A stretch of DNA of 5,940 nucleotides from NCBI GenBank assembly GCA_018056045.1, contig JAGPGI010000184.1, forward strand, positions 1-5,940. The letters run 5' to 3'. This document shows positions 1 to 5,933 of this stretch, in pieces. How positions within the stretch are numbered: the first letter of the stretch is position 1; each line of letters begins with the position of its first letter. The notes beneath the pieces are model-generated. The model did no database searches and was not told the DNA's origin. It worked only from the letters and a program-made list of their open reading frames with translations. The position numbers and the translations under genes were made by a program. The stretch comes from Paracoccus sp. (in: a-proteobacteria) (GTDB taxonomy: Bacteria; Pseudomonadota; Alphaproteobacteria; Rhodobacterales; Rhodobacteraceae).

Positions 1-124
1 TGATCGTGCTTTGCGTCAGCCCCAGATCCTGCGCCGCCCCGGTGACCGAGCCCCGGCGCATCACCGCGTCGAACGCCAGAAGCAGGCTGAGATTCGGAAG
101 AAAGCGCCTTTGCCGCAAGATCAT
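1..124 (-). CDS. LysR-family transcriptional regulator, N-terminal part (gene continues past the left edge); probable GcdR-like regulator
   Basis: Reading leftward from an ATG at 124, 41 codons stay open to the window edge. They begin MILRQRRFLPNLSLL and continue through LAFDAVMRRGSVTGAAQDLG and LTQSTI. This is the winged helix-turn-helix start of a LysR-type regulator: a first helix with the LLAFDAV pattern, then the 'GSVTGAAQDLGLTQSTI' turn and recognition helix at about residues 25-41. In-frame stops just upstream (TGA at about 143 and 131 on the minus strand) leave ATG 124 as the only ATG start before the domain. The effector-binding domain lies outside the window. It is divergent from gcdH, the arrangement known for glutarate-responsive GcdR regulators, so I infer that it controls gcdH and the CoA-transferase. 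Family assignment is firm; the glutarate role is inferred from position only. Confidence 0.88.
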   Translation of the reverse strand, partial: MILRQRRFLPNLSLLLAFDAVMRRGSVTGAAQDLGLTQSTI

Positions 125-134
125 TCATCCCATG

Positions 135-146
135 CATCAACTGATG
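135..146. promoter_or_regulatory. CATCA-AC-TGATG dyad, candidate LysR operator
   Basis: A perfect 5-bp inverted repeat with a 2-base spacer lies between the divergent LysR gene (start 124) and gcdH. It falls between the possible -10 of the LysR gene and its start codon, where an autoregulating LysR protein could bind. It is short and does not fit the symmetrical T-N11-A LysR box exactly, so it is only a candidate. On the plus strand a TGTAAT hexamer at 180-185 could be the -10 of gcdH. That would place the transcript start near 192 and fits translation from 236 better than from 188. Confidence 0.3.
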
Positions 147-149
147 AGA

Positions 150-177
150 ATTATCCATTTTGCGAGGGGTTTTGAAA
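150..177 (-). promoter_or_regulatory. Possible promoter of the leftward LysR gene
   Basis: On the minus strand a GATAAT hexamer (150-155, five of six matches to TATAAT) lies 16 bases downstream of TTTCAA (172-177, three of six matches to the -35 consensus). Transcription would start near 143, leaving a leader of about 20 bases before ATG 124. The match is by eye only and the -35 is weak. Confidence 0.35.
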
Positions 178-235
178 GCTGTAATGAATGACCCAGCCGC
201 CCCTTTCCGGGCCATCTCATCGCAAGAGGCATGAC

Positions 236-1435
236 GTGACGACGAAATCGCATAAGGGTGTCCCGTTTTCCTGGTCCGATCCGTTCCTGCTGGATGACCA
301 GTTGACCGAGGAAGAGCGGATGATCCGCGAAACCGCCGCGGCCTTTGCCGCCGACCGGCTGGCTCCGCGCGTCGAGGCGGCCTATCTGAACGAGACCACC
401 GACCCTGAGATATTCCGCGAAATGGGTCAATCCGGCCTGCTGGGCGTCACTGTCGCCGAGGAATATGGCGGGGTGGGGGCCTCCTATGTCGCTTATGGTC
501 TGGTGGCGCGGGAAATCGAGCGGATCGACAGCGGCTACCGGTCGATGGCCTCGGTGCAAAGCTCGCTGGTGATGTTCCCGATCGAGGCCTATGGCAGCGA
601 GGCGCAGAAGCATAAATACCTGCCGAAGCTCGCCTCGGGCGAGTTCATCGGCTGCTTTGGCCTGACCGAGCCGGAGGCCGGCTCGGACCCCGCCGGGATG
701 CGCACGGTCGCGAAAAAGACCGCGGGCGGCTATGTGCTGAACGGGTCGAAAATGTGGATCTCGAACGCGCCGATCGCCGATGTCTTCGTGGTCTGGGCCA
801 AGTCCGAGGCGCATGGCGGCAAGGTGCGCGGCTTTGTGCTGGACAAGGGCATGAAGGGCCTGTCGGCGCCCAAGATCGAGGGCAAGCTGAGCCTGCGCGC
901 CTCGGTCACCGGCGAGATCGTGATGGAAAATGTCGAGCTGGGCGAGGATGCGCTGCTGCCCCATGCCGAGGGCATGGGCGGGCCGTTCGGCTGTCTGAAC
1001 CGCGCGCGCTACGGCATCAGCTGGGGCGCCATGGGCGCGGCCGAGGATTGCTGGTTCCGCGCCCGTCAATACGGGCTGGACCGGCATCAGTTCAACCGCC
1101 CCTTGGCCGCGACCCAGCTTTATCAGAAGAAACTGGCCGATATGCAGACCGAAATCACGCTTGGCCTGCAGGCCAGCCTGCGGGTCGGGCGGCTGTTTGA
1201 CGAAGGCAAGTTCGCGCCCGAGATGATCTCGCTGATCAAGCGCAACAATTGCGGCAAGGCGCTGGATATTGCCCGGCAAGCCCGCGACATGCATGGCGGC
1301 AACGGCATCCAGATCGGCTATCACGTCATGCGCCATGCGCAGAATCTGGAAACCGTGAACACCTATGAGGGCACGCATGACGTCCATGCGCTGATCCTTG
1401 GCCGCGCGCAGACCGGGTTGCAGGCGTTTTCGTGA
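236..1435 (+). CDS. gcdH: Glutaryl-CoA dehydrogenase (acyl-CoA dehydrogenase family)
   Basis: FAD-dependent cytoplasmic enzyme that oxidises and decarboxylates glutaryl-CoA to crotonyl-CoA and CO2, passing electrons to ETF; last specific step of lysine, tryptophan and some aromatic-acid catabolism. The 399-residue protein closely follows the GCDH pattern. The substrate-carboxylate-binding Arg is in GYRSM (R102). The acyl-CoA dehydrogenase signatures are [13 protein letters not shown] (140-152) and [17 protein letters not shown] (172-188). [14 protein letters not shown] (257-270), [21 protein letters not shown] (335-355) and the catalytic-base motif NTYEGTHD (E378) follow. The last two separate GCDH from ordinary acyl-CoA dehydrogenases. 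I chose GTG 236 because GAGG at 226-229 sits 6 bases upstream and the length fits the family. An in-frame ATG at 188 would add 16 residues with no family resemblance and has no good ribosome site. The stop overlaps the next start, so the two genes form an operon. Confidence 0.93.
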   Translation: MTTKSHKGVPFSWSDPFLLDDQLTEEERMIRETAAAFAADRLAPRVEAAYLNETTDPEIFREMGQSGLLGVTVAEEYGGVGASYVAYGLVAREIERIDSGYRSMASVQSSLVMFPIEAYGSEAQKHKYLPKLASGEFIGCFGLTEPEAGSDPAGMRTVAKKTAGGYVLNGSKMWISNAPIADVFVVWAKSEAHGGKVRGFVLDKGMKGLSAPKIEGKLSLRASVTGEIVMENVELGEDALLPHAEGMGGPFGCLNRARYGISWGAMGAAEDCWFRARQYGLDRHQFNRPLAATQLYQKKLADMQTEITLGLQASLRVGRLFDEGKFAPEMISLIKRNNCGKALDIARQARDMHGGNGIQIGYHVMRHAQNLETVNTYEGTHDVHALILGRAQTGLQAFS

Positions 1436-2589
1436 TGGCCGAGCCGGCGCTGAAGGGGCTCAAGGTCGTCGAGCTGGCCCGCATTCTGGCCGGTCCCTGG
1501 ATCGGTCAGACGCTGGCCGATCTGGGTGCCGAGGTCATCAAGATCGAAGCCCCCGAAGGCGACGATACCCGTCGTTGGGGGCCTCCGTTCATCGAGCGTT
1601 CCCGTGCGGACGGCGGGACGGAAACCGTTGCCGCGTATTTCCATGCGGCCAATCGCGGCAAGCGCTCGGTCATCTGCGATTTCAACGATCCGGGGGATCT
1701 GGAGCGGCTGAAGGCACTGATCGATCAGGCCGATGTGGTGATCGAGAATTTCAAGCTGGGCGGGTTGCGGAAATTCGGGCTGGATTATGATGCCGTGTCT
1801 GTGCGCAATCCGGGGCTGGTCTATGCCTCGATCACCGGCTTCGGCCAAGACGGGCCGCGGGCGGCACAGCCGGGCTATGATTTCCTGATCCAGGGCATGT
1901 CGGGGATCATGGATCTGACCGGCGACCCGAATGGCGAGCCGCAAAAGGTCGGCGTGGCCTGGATCGACATCTTTACCGGGCTATATGGCACCATCGCCGT
2001 GCAGGCCGCGCTGGCGGAACGCGCGCGGTCGGGGCAGGGGCAGCATCTGGACCTGTCGCTTCTGGATTGCGGGCTGGCGGTGCTGGCCAATCAGGCGACG
2101 AATTACCTGCTGGGGGGCAAGGTTCCGCACAGGCTGGGCAATGCGCACCCGAATATCGTGCCCTATCAGCTTTTCCCGGCCAGCGACGGGCATCTGATCA
2201 TCGCCTGCGGCAATGATCGCCAATTCGCCGCCCTGTGCCGGGTGCTGGGCATGGCTGATCTGGCGCAGCAGCCCGACTTTGCCACAAATCCGGCGCGGGT
2301 GGCGAACCGTGACCGGCTGGTGCCGATGCTGTCCGGGGCGACGGCGCGCATGTGCCGCGCCGATCTGATCGCCGCGTTGGAAGGGGCAGGGGTGCCCGGC
2401 GGTCCGGTCAATGACGTGGCCGAGGCGCTGGCCGATCCGCAGGTCGCGGCGCGGGGCCTGCAGATCGCGCCCGAGGGCATCGCCGGCCTGCGCAGCCCGA
2501 TGCAATTCTCGCGCAGCCCGCTGGTCACCGAACGCGCGGCACCGGCCCTGGGCGAGGGGGAGTGGCGGTTCTCGGGCCCCGGCGCCTGA
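1435..2589 (+). CDS. CaiB/BaiF class III CoA-transferase, probable succinyl-CoA:glutarate CoA-transferase
   Basis: Class III CoA-transferase of 384 residues, the usual length of the family. It likely moves CoA from succinyl-CoA (or a similar donor) to glutarate, making the substrate of the enzyme encoded just upstream. Visible family marks are LKVVELARILAGPWIGQTLADLGAEVIKIE (9-38, N-terminal Rossmann part), NRGKRS (73-78), ADVVIENFKLGGLRKFGLDY (99-118), ITGFGQDGP (133-141) and PGYDFLIQGMSG (147-158). The aspartate in AWIDIFTG (D178) aligns with the catalytic Asp that forms the enzyme-CoA thioester. GCGNDRQF-like ACGNDRQF (257-264) and GVPGGPVND (319-327) follow in the second half. ATG 1435 overlaps the gcdH TGA by one base; an in-frame GTG at 1432 is an alternative start. 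Either way translation is probably coupled. The CoA-transferase class is certain; the glutarate substrate is inferred from operon context and resemblance to the SUGCT/GcoT group. Confidence 0.88.
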   Translation: MAEPALKGLKVVELARILAGPWIGQTLADLGAEVIKIEAPEGDDTRRWGPPFIERSRADGGTETVAAYFHAANRGKRSVICDFNDPGDLERLKALIDQADVVIENFKLGGLRKFGLDYDAVSVRNPGLVYASITGFGQDGPRAAQPGYDFLIQGMSGIMDLTGDPNGEPQKVGVAWIDIFTGLYGTIAVQAALAERARSGQGQHLDLSLLDCGLAVLANQATNYLLGGKVPHRLGNAHPNIVPYQLFPASDGHLIIACGNDRQFAALCRVLGMADLAQQPDFATNPARVANRDRLVPMLSGATARMCRADLIAALEGAGVPGGPVNDVAEALADPQVAARGLQIAPEGIAGLRSPMQFSRSPLVTERAAPALGEGEWRFSGPGA

Positions 2590-2595
2590 GAGACA

Positions 2596-2624
2596 AAAGG
2601 GCCGCCCGGCTGGGGCGGCCCTTT
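2596..2624. terminator. Intrinsic terminator after the gcdH operon, probably bidirectional
   Basis: AAAGGGCCGCC (2596-2606) pairs perfectly with GGCGGCCCTTT (2614-2624). One more C-G pair leaves a 5-base loop. It starts 7 bases after the CoA-transferase stop. The T-tract is short on the plus strand (TTT). On the minus strand the stem is followed by TTTT at 2598-2595, so it could also stop the leftward small gene that ends at 2664. Confidence 0.82.
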
Positions 2625-2625
2625 G

Positions 2626-2658
2626 ATCCCGTCGCTTCGGAGCTCTTCAGGACGGGAT
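2626..2658. repeat. 8-bp inverted repeat between the convergent genes
   Basis: ATCCCGTC (2626-2633) is the perfect reverse complement of GACGGGAT (2651-2658), with a 17-base loop that itself contains the palindrome GAGCTC. It sits between the terminator and the stop codon of the leftward small gene, so it would form a stem-loop in that gene's 3' untranslated RNA. There is no T-tract next to it. Function unknown; it may protect the RNA end or assist termination. Confidence 0.5.
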
Positions 2659-2663
2659 GCGGA

Positions 2664-2966
2664 TCAGTAATCGTTGCGGCCGACGCCCTGCCGCTGGCTC
2701 AGAAAGCGCGACTGCTGGCGCGTCGTCGACTGGATATGCGAGGTGCCGCTTTTGCCGCGGGCATGCTGCTTGTTGATATAGCGGATGCGGTCGGCGCGTT
2801 CGGTCGGGGTGAATTCGCCGTTGATCGCGGTCAGCTCGCTCAGCGTATAGGCGTTGGGGTCAAGGCCCAGCGATCTGGCCAGAGCCACCTTGCCGGGGCT
2901 TGGCTCCTGCGCCGCGACGGGCAGGGCGATCAGGGCGGCAAAGGCAGCAATAACAAATTTGTTCAT
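2664..2966 (-). CDS. Small secreted (periplasmic) protein of unknown function
   Basis: A 100-residue protein with a clear Sec signal peptide: basic start MNK, hydrophobic stretch FVIAAFAALIALPV and a likely cut after VAA (residue 19), giving a mature protein of about 81 residues beginning QEPSPGKVALARSLG. The mature part has a helical region with ALARSLGLDPNAYTLSELTAIN (29-50), which recalls short exported proteins I remember from Rhodobacteraceae ('SLG..P..Y...EL'). The tail is basic and rich in Gln/Arg/Ser with no cysteine, ending QGVGRNDY. I chose ATG 2966 because AAGAG lies 8 bases upstream; the GTG at 2975 overlaps that site and would put MTI ahead of the normal signal-peptide start. No membrane segment beyond the signal, no known catalytic motif. 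It is divergent from a LysR-type gene that may control it. I do not recognise a function. Confidence 0.75.
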   Translation of the reverse strand: MNKFVIAAFAALIALPVAAQEPSPGKVALARSLGLDPNAYTLSELTAINGEFTPTERADRIRYINKQHARGKSGTSHIQSTTRQQSRFLSQRQGVGRNDY

Positions 2967-2984
2967 AATGGTCACTCTTACGCC

Positions 2985-3013
2985 GGGCGGACTTGATCGT
3001 CCGCCCTTCGGGC
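2985..3013 (-). promoter_or_regulatory. Two overlapping, mutually exclusive hairpins in the leader of the small secreted protein gene
   Basis: GGGCGGAC (2985-2992) and GTCCGCCC (2999-3006) form a perfect 8-bp inverted repeat with a 6-base spacer. GCCC (3003-3006) can instead pair with GGGC (3010-3013) around a TTC loop. Both structures use 3003-3006, so only one can form at a time. The larger one ends 18 bases before ATG 2966, close to the AAGAG ribosome site. This could be an operator for the divergent LysR protein, an RNA-stabilising leader hairpin or a small regulatory switch; the sequence alone does not decide. Confidence 0.45.
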
Positions 3014-3019
3014 TTGTTC

Positions 3020-3049
3020 ACCATATCATCATTGCAATTGCGCCGTTAA
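3020..3049 (-). promoter_or_regulatory. Possible promoter of the small secreted protein gene
   Basis: On the minus strand TTAACG (3044-3049, four of six) and TATGGT (3020-3025, four of six) are 18 bases apart. Transcription would begin near 3013, so the RNA would start with the two alternative hairpins. GCAATTGC (3034-3041) and ATTGCAAT (3031-3038) are overlapping palindromes within the spacer, where a regulator could bind. Matches are weak and judged by eye. Confidence 0.3.
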
Positions 3050-3052
3050 ACC

Positions 3053-3065
3053 GTCCAAATCGGAC
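3053..3065. promoter_or_regulatory. GTCC-AAATC-GGAC dyad upstream of the complete LysR gene
   Basis: A 4-bp inverted repeat with a 5-base A/T-rich spacer lies 26 bases before ATG 3092. LysR-type regulators often bind their own promoter in the gap to the divergent gene, so this is a candidate autoregulatory site. The arms are short and chance occurrence is quite possible. Confidence 0.22.
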
Positions 3066-3091
3066 AGTCATTGTGCAAAACTGAGGCGATC

Positions 3092-3997
3092 ATGCGGTTG
3101 AACCTGTGGACCGAGATTCGCACCGCCGCGCAGGTCGCGCGGCTGGGCCGGGTCAGCGCGGCGGCCGAGGCGCTGGGAATGCATCACTCTTCGGTCATCC
3201 GCCATATCGACCTGCTCGAAGAGCGCCTGCATACGCGGCTGTTCCAGCGCCACGCCCGCGGCTATACCCCCACCGAGGCCGGAGAGGAGCTCTTGCGCAC
3301 CGCCGGGCTGATGGATGAGCAGGTCACCCAGATGCTGGGCCGGATCGAGACGGCGGGACAGCTTGTCTCGGGGCAGTTGATCGTGACGGCGCTGCCCTCG
3401 CTCGAGCATTATCTGCTGCCCGCCATCGGCCGCTTTCAGGAGGCGCATCCGCATCTGCGGGTGCATTATCGCTCGGACGAGCGGCCCTATGAGCTGGCAT
3501 CGGGCGAGGCGCATGTGGCGCTGCGCGCCGGTTCAAGGCCCGACCAGCCCGATTACGTCGTCTCGCATCTGGCGGATTTCCGTGTCGGGCTGTTCTGTGC
3601 CCCGGCCTATGCCAAGGCCCATGGCCGGCCCAGAACGCTGGACGATCTGGCGGCGCATCGCTTTGTCGTGGCCGAGGGCGAATCCGCCCGCGCCCCCCAT
3701 CAGCAATGGCTGCTGAACCGCCTGTCCGAGGAAAACCTGATCCTGCGCACGCCGCAGCCCTCGATCGCCGCCCGGGCGGTGACATATGGCCTTGGGATCG
3801 GCTTTCTTGACCATGCCGCCCCCGATCCGGGTCTGATCGCGCTATTTCCCGATATCGCCCCCGCGGAATGGCGGACGTCGGTCTGGCTGGTCACCCATGT
3901 CGACCTGCACCGCAGCAACAAGGTCGGAAGCTTCGCGCGCTTCATTCAGGCCGAGGCGCGGCACTGGGGCGAAGCGACACATCCGGGGGGTGATTGA
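3092..3997 (+). CDS. LysR-family transcriptional regulator
   Basis: Complete 301-residue LysR-type regulator, normal length for the family. The N-terminal winged helix-turn-helix is at about 4-62: VARLGRVSAAAEALG (15-29) and MHHSSVIRHIDLLEERLHTR (30-49), followed by the wing LFQRHARGYTPTEAGEELL (50-68). A linker helix (about 70-90) leads to the ligand-binding domain from about 93 (SGQLIVTALPSLEHYLLP, ... FQEAHPHLRVHY), with GEAHVALRAG (138-147) and VTYGLGIGFLDH (230-241) as the usual conserved patches. ATG 3092 is preferred because TGAGG lies 5 bases upstream; a TTG at 3071 would add seven residues without a ribosome site. It is divergent from the small secreted protein gene, a typical place for a LysR target. 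The effector cannot be read from sequence. A strong stem-loop follows 37 bases after the stop. Confidence 0.92.
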   Translation: MRLNLWTEIRTAAQVARLGRVSAAAEALGMHHSSVIRHIDLLEERLHTRLFQRHARGYTPTEAGEELLRTAGLMDEQVTQMLGRIETAGQLVSGQLIVTALPSLEHYLLPAIGRFQEAHPHLRVHYRSDERPYELASGEAHVALRAGSRPDQPDYVVSHLADFRVGLFCAPAYAKAHGRPRTLDDLAAHRFVVAEGESARAPHQQWLLNRLSEENLILRTPQPSIAARAVTYGLGIGFLDHAAPDPGLIALFPDIAPAEWRTSVWLVTHVDLHRSNKVGSFARFIQAEARHWGEATHPGGD

Positions 3998-4034
3998 GGG
4001 CGCCGGGGGCAGGATCCTGATGCCGGATAGAGCA

Positions 4035-4068
4035 ACCGGACGAGCGGGTTTTAATCCGCTCGTCCGGT
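4035..4068. terminator. Strong 13-bp stem-loop after the LysR gene; possible terminator without a T-tract
   Basis: ACCGGACGAGCGG (4035-4047) pairs perfectly with CCGCTCGTCCGGT (4056-4068) around GTTTTAAT. Outside it GATGCC (4019-4024) is complementary to GGCATC (4071-4076), which could add a 6-bp outer helix. The position, 37 bases past the LysR stop, suits a terminator, but what follows (CGGGCATCGACACG) has no run of T and the Ts are in the loop. It could instead be an RNA-end stabiliser, a protein-binding palindrome or a repeat-family member. Confidence 0.45.
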
Positions 4069-4529
4069 CGGGCATCGACACGACCATCGACCGATTACTA
4101 TACTTAACAAACAACCACTTAAACTGGTGCCTATATTTCGTCAGGGCTGCCGGAAAGTGAACTTGACTTTAAGTTAGGTCACCCACCATGACGTTGTGCC
4201 CGCTATCCGTATGCTTTTCCTGACACAACCTGAGGGGTGTTCGATTTTCGTGAAATGTTCTCGCTGTCGACTTGAAGGTTCCGTAGCGGCAGGTGGTGGT
4301 GAATCGTGGCCGGTGCGGCGCCCGCGATCCGGCCCGGCAAGGCTTTGCCAACGGCTTTCGCAACCGGGTGGCCAGCCGCGTGAAATCCGCCTTGGACCTT
4401 GCTATGGGCGGCAAAATCACCTAGCTAGCGCGCTGAAACACGCGGGGGCGCGCAAGATGGAATGGTCGCGGCGCCGCTCAGGGGCGCGATGCGCGTCTGC
4501 CCGCAGCTAGGATGGATGAAGGAACACAC
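4069..4529. other. Gap of about 460 bases upstream of tig without a convincing gene
   Basis: Positions about 4085-4175 are much richer in A/T than the rest of the window, containing for example ACTATACTTAAC and CTTAAACTGG. After that composition returns to GC-rich. Promoter-like pieces are weak: TTGACT at 4163-4168 with no good -10, and ATGACG (4188-4193) spaced 16 bases from TATGCT (4210-4215), four of six each. AACTT/AAGTT (4160-4164, 4171-4175) form a short dyad around the TTGACT. Near tig there are CTAGCTAG (4421-4428), GCGCGC arms (4428-4433 and 4448-4453) and the palindrome GCGGCGCCGC (4468-4477), which would make the tig leader strongly folded if transcribed. No tRNA, SRP, RNase P, tmRNA or 6S signature was recognised. 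The tig promoter is probably in here but I cannot place it. Confidence 0.5.
4299..4424 (+). CDS. Very small possible open reading frame, 41 codons, unknown
   Basis: From GTG 4299 (alternatives 4293, 4296) to TAG 4422 a frame reads VNRGRCGARDPARQG then FANGFRNRVASRVKSALDLA and MGGKIT. AGG at 4291-4293 sits 5 bases before GTG 4299. The second half would form a basic amphipathic helix and about three quarters of its codons end in G or C, like the real genes here. Against it: a GTG start, short length, no recognised family, and overlapping open frames on both strands of this GC-rich stretch. It could be a genuine short protein, the tail of a decayed gene, or chance. Confidence 0.18.
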   Translation: MNRGRCGARDPARQGFANGFRNRVASRVKSALDLAMGGKIT

Positions 4530-5864
4530 ATGCAGGTCAAGGAAACCCAGAACGACGGGCTGAAGCGCGGCTATGAGTTCACCCTGCCCGCCGCCGATCT
4601 CGCGGCGCAGGTCGATGCCAAGCTGAAAGAAGCCCAGCCCGAAGTCGAAATGAAGGGCTTTCGCAAGGGCAAGGTGCCGATGGCGCTGCTGAAAAAGCAG
4701 TTCGGCCAGCGCATTCTGGGCGATGCCATGCAGGAAGCCATCGACAAGGCGATGCGCGACCATCTGGAAAAGACCGGCGACCGTCCGGCCCTGCAGCCGC
4801 AGATCGAGATGGTCAATGGCGAGACCTGGAAAGAGGGCGACGATGTCGTCGTCACCGTCGCCTATGAGGCACTGCCCGTGATCCCCGAGGCCGACCTGTC
4901 GGGCGTCGAGCTGGAGCGTCTGGTCGTCGAGGCCAGCGACGAGCAGGTGAACGAGGCGCTGGAAAACCTCGCCAAGAACGCCCAGTCCTTCGAGGACCGC
5001 AAGAAGGGCACCAAGTCGAAAGCCGGCGATCAGGTCGTCATCGACTTCAAGGGCATGGTCGATGGCGAAGCCTTCGAGGGCGGCTCGGCCGAGGATTACC
5101 CGCTGGTGCTGGGTTCGGGCAGCTTCATCCCCGGCTTCGAGGACCAGCTGACCGGCGCGAAAGCCGGCGACGAGATCAAGGTCGAGGTGAAATTCCCCGA
5201 GGATTACGGCCACCCGGCGCTGGCCGGCAAGGACGCGATCTTTGAAACCACCGTCAAGGCCGTGAAAGCCCCGAAAGCGGCTGAACTGGATGACGAGCTG
5301 GCGAAGAAATTCGGCGCCGAAAGCCTCGACGCGCTGAAGACCCAGATCCGTGGCCGTCTCGAGGCCGAATACAAGGGCGCGGCGCGTCAGGTTCTCAAGC
5401 GTGGTCTGCTGGACAAGCTCGATGCGCTGGTCAAGTTCGACCTGCCCGAATCGCTGGTCGAGGCCGAGGCGCATCAGATCGCGCACCAGCTTTACCACGA
5501 AGAACACCCCGAAGATCACGGCCATAACCATGGCGAGATCGAGCCGACGGACGAGCACAAGTCGCTGGCTGAGCGCCGCGTGCGTCTGGGCCTGCTGCTG
5601 GCTGAAATCGGCCAGAAAGCCGAGATCACCGTTTCCGATCAGGAAATGACCCAGGCCGTGTTGCAACAGGCCCGTCAGTATCCGGGTCAGGAACGCGCCT
5701 TCTTCGAGTTCATCCAGAAGAACCCGCAGGCCCAGCAGCAGCTGCGCGCTCCGATCTTCGAGGACAAGGTCGTCGATCACATCGTCGAAGGGGCCAAGGT
5801 CTCGGACAAGTCGATCAGCAAGGACGAACTGGAAAAGGCCATCGAGGCGCTGGATCAGGTCTGA
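4530..5864 (+). CDS. tig: Trigger factor, ribosome-associated chaperone and peptidyl-prolyl isomerase
   Basis: Binds the ribosomal exit tunnel through L23 and shields nascent chains. The 444-residue protein has all three parts. The N-terminal ribosome-binding domain (about 1-145) carries the GFRKGKVP signature loop at 43-50. The FKBP-type isomerase domain (about 150-250) shows [17 protein letters not shown] (169-185) and [22 protein letters not shown] (194-215). The helical C-terminal chaperone arms (about 250-444) include [14 protein letters not shown] (348-361) and [12 protein letters not shown] (407-418). A His-rich stretch, [14 protein letters not shown] (323-336), lies in the C-terminal arm. 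ATG 4530 is chosen because AAGGA at 4519-4523 is 6 bases upstream and [13 protein letters not shown] is the usual start; an in-frame ATG at 4512 would include the ribosome site itself. It appears to be transcribed alone: there is a gap before it and a terminator after it. Confidence 0.97.
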   Translation: MQVKETQNDGLKRGYEFTLPAADLAAQVDAKLKEAQPEVEMKGFRKGKVPMALLKKQFGQRILGDAMQEAIDKAMRDHLEKTGDRPALQPQIEMVNGETWKEGDDVVVTVAYEALPVIPEADLSGVELERLVVEASDEQVNEALENLAKNAQSFEDRKKGTKSKAGDQVVIDFKGMVDGEAFEGGSAEDYPLVLGSGSFIPGFEDQLTGAKAGDEIKVEVKFPEDYGHPALAGKDAIFETTVKAVKAPKAAELDDELAKKFGAESLDALKTQIRGRLEAEYKGAARQVLKRGLLDKLDALVKFDLPESLVEAEAHQIAHQLYHEEHPEDHGHNHGEIEPTDEHKSLAERRVRLGLLLAEIGQKAEITVSDQEMTQAVLQQARQYPGQERAFFEFIQKNPQAQQQLRAPIFEDKVVDHIVEGAKVSDKSISKDELEKAIEALDQV

Positions 5865-5904
5865 TCCCGCATATCCGGCCCCCTGTGGCTGGTCGCGAAT
5901 TCGG

Positions 5905-5933
5905 AAAAAGCCGCCCCTGGGGGCGGCTTTTTT
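5905..5933 (+). terminator. Intrinsic terminator of tig
   Basis: AAAAAGCCGCCC (5905-5916) pairs with GGGCGGCTTTTT (5921-5932) around a CTGG loop, and the stem runs into six Ts (5928-5933). It lies about 40 bases after the tig stop. The A-tract on the left means it could also work for RNA arriving from the right. Confidence 0.93.

Noticed and set aside
754..1200. 148-codon frame inside gcdH in another phase
   Set aside because: Arg/Gly/Ala-rich shadow of gcdH with no independent start signal.
137..1387. 416-codon open frame on the minus strand opposite gcdH
   Set aside because: It mirrors a clear enzyme gene. High G/C at third positions removes stops from the opposite strand, and the translation resembles no protein family I know.
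4169..4420. 83-codon leftward frame in the gap before tig
   Set aside because: GTG start without a ribosome site, basic low-information translation and no family resemblance. It overlaps other chance frames.
4196..4510. 104-codon rightward frame in the gap before tig
   Set aside because: It begins in the A/T-to-GC transition without a ribosome site, and its Arg/Gly/Ser-rich translation looks like out-of-frame GC-rich DNA.
4069..4529. A stable RNA gene (tRNA, SRP RNA, tmRNA, RNase P RNA) upstream of tig
   Set aside because: I looked for the T-loop GTTCRANNC pattern on both strands, for the SRP core and for the alphaproteobacterial tmRNA tag coding sequence, and found none.
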